Shown piece after piece: positions 5,201 through 6,071 of a stretch of 6,071 nt of DNA. The stretch is from Candidatus Zipacnadia bacterium (lineage in GTDB: Bacteria > Armatimonadota > Zipacnadia > Zipacnadales > Zipacnadaceae), in the NCBI GenBank assembly GCA_029821215.1, contig JALGTV010000279.1, positions 1 to 6,071 of the forward strand, given 5' to 3'. Within the stretch, counting starts at the first letter, position 1. The number at the start of each line of letters is the position of its first letter. Under the pieces are notes generated by a model that did not search any database, had not been told where the DNA came from, and saw only the letters and a program-made list of their open reading frames with translations. The position numbers and the translations under genes were made by a program.

Positions 5201-6071
5201 CTATCGCCAGGCCTGGTAGTAGCTACCGGCCACCGGCATACCCCATTTCCTAAGCTGGTCCCGGGCAGCACCATTGAAAGTCCTATCCAAGGCCAGGGCA
5301 AAAGCAGGCAGCCCTTTGGTACGGGCAGGCATCGCCTGGAGGATAGCAAACAGGTTGCGGTACGGCTCCCGGTTAATCAACTGCTCGCCGCTGTAGCCTT
5401 GGGCATCAATCAACGAATACAGCATGCCGGCGACCACCATAGCGTTCAGGTTCGGTTGCTCGTTTTCCTGGCCGCTGCTGACGTATTCGGCCAGCGCGTC
5501 CAGAGCTCGCTCTCGGGCATGCAGTACTGCCTCCTGCGGTAGCTTTACCGCCGAGGCGCTGCCGATGGCATCTCGGGTCTCGGTGACCAGTTCGTATTGC
5601 AGCGAGGTGGCTGCGAACTGGCTCAGACCCTGAATTAGATACGGCTCATCCGCCAAGCACGGGCCCGTAGCCTGGCTGATAGCATTATGACTGAGTTGCG
5701 CCAGGCCCAACATCCAGTCAGGGGGATCCTTAATGCTGTCAGCGCTCACCCGCAGCGGATTCCCGCCCGATCGCTGGCCGGTAGGATCCACATAGATAAT
5801 AGTCTTCTCATCGCCACTGGCCCCACACCAATCAGTTAGGACTTGGTCCCCTACATCCCAGATATTGGGCATATTATACTCGCGCATAAGAGGCGCTACC
5901 GTATAGGGGGCGAAGACCACTATATTCTCGCCGATATGAGTATCTAAGTGAGCAGCCGATACATCAAAGGCGTCGGTGAGCTTCTGAGCATACTGCATCA
6001 CTTCCTCAGTGTTGCCATCCATCTCCTCTCGCATCCACTGGGCATCATCGGCCAGTCCACTTTGATGATAA
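5201..6071 (-). CDS. Degenerate gluzincin (peptidase MA-like) domain protein, 3' part, runs off the right edge
   Basis: The frame is open from the right edge to TAG at 5201-5203, about 289 codons. An ATG at 6034 has no ribosome site, and the 12 codons before it are also open, so the true start is probably outside. Numbering from that ATG, ENIVVFAP (36-43) and KTIIYVDP (77-84) look like strands before the active site of MA-clan peptidases. At 112-116 is AQLSH where HELxH is expected, and exactly 18 residues after its His comes Q135 in QGLSQFAA, where families of this clan have E-G-L-A-x-F. The C-terminal MLYSLIDAQGYSGEQL (204-219) and ALDRTFNGAARDQLRKWG (248-265) fit the clan's usual helical tail. 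With the first His, the catalytic Glu and the third zinc ligand all changed, it is unlikely to be an active protease; a binding or chaperone role is possible. It may be co-transcribed with the radical SAM gene 172 nt downstream. Confidence 0.6.
   Translation of the reverse strand, partial: YHQSGLADDAQWMREEMDGNTEEVMQYAQKLTDAFDVSAAHLDTHIGENIVVFAPYTVAPLMREYNMPNIWDVGDQVLTDWCGASGDEKTIIYVDPTGQRSGGNPLRVSADSIKDPPDWMLGLAQLSHNAISQATGPCLADEPYLIQGLSQFAATSLQYELVTETRDAIGSASAVKLPQEAVLHARERALDALAEYVSSGQENEQPNLNAMVVAGMLYSLIDAQGYSGEQLINREPYRNLFAILQAMPARTKGLPAFALALDRTFNGAARDQLRKWGMPVAGSYYQAWR

Noticed and set aside
5047..5349. N-terminal extension of the radical SAM frame upstream to ATG 5349
   Set aside because: The extension runs through the palindromic repeat and overlaps the end of the next gene in another frame. 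Good ribosome sites and the Tat motif place the start at 5028 or 5046.

Overview
The window reads as chromosomal sequence from a moderately GC-rich bacterium. It is probably diderm: a CsgG-like secreted protein sits beside the start of a protein whose N-terminus resembles outer-membrane beta-barrels of the PorV/OmpP1 type. Shine-Dalgarno sites are strong (AAGGAGG, AGGGAGG). A cloverleaf-like palindromic repeat lies between two genes; such elements are common in some environmental lineages (Armatimonadota comes to mind), but the window does not fix the phylum.

Layout. From the left edge to 315 (minus strand) is the 5' part of a secreted, possibly outer-membrane protein, with a good sigma70-type promoter at 482-510. 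Next, also on the minus strand, is a complete CsgG-family secreted protein (569-1456). A divergent spacer (1457-1598) carries a 15-bp palindrome. On the plus strand, 1599-3911 holds a fused membrane/spermidine-synthase-like gene that is broken into three reading frames. It converges, with a 7-nt gap, on a minus-strand radical SAM gene (3919-5028) of the AmmeMemoRadiSam/PflA-like class that has a twin-arginine signal. Upstream of that, after a 172-nt spacer with the palindromic element, is the 3' part of a second minus-strand gene (5201 to the right edge). Its product looks like a gluzincin (peptidase MA-like) whose zinc and catalytic residues are replaced.

The most informative points are these. 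(1) The synthase-like gene carries an exact 23-bp tandem duplication at 3014-3062; removing one copy restores the frame. A second indel near 2690-2730 also shifts the frame and seems to delete the family's DLPxP approach segment. (2) In the protein at the right edge, A-Q-L-S-H followed after exactly 18 residues by Q occupies the place of HExxH-x18-E. (3) The radical SAM enzyme keeps all its cluster cysteines yet has an export signal.

The genes look mainly concerned with the cell envelope or periplasm: secreted CsgG-like, barrel-like, Tat-exported radical SAM and membrane-embedded synthase-like proteins. I infer a common exported-protein or envelope-maturation theme from their co-location only. 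I did not identify a clearly new multi-gene defence or mobile system.
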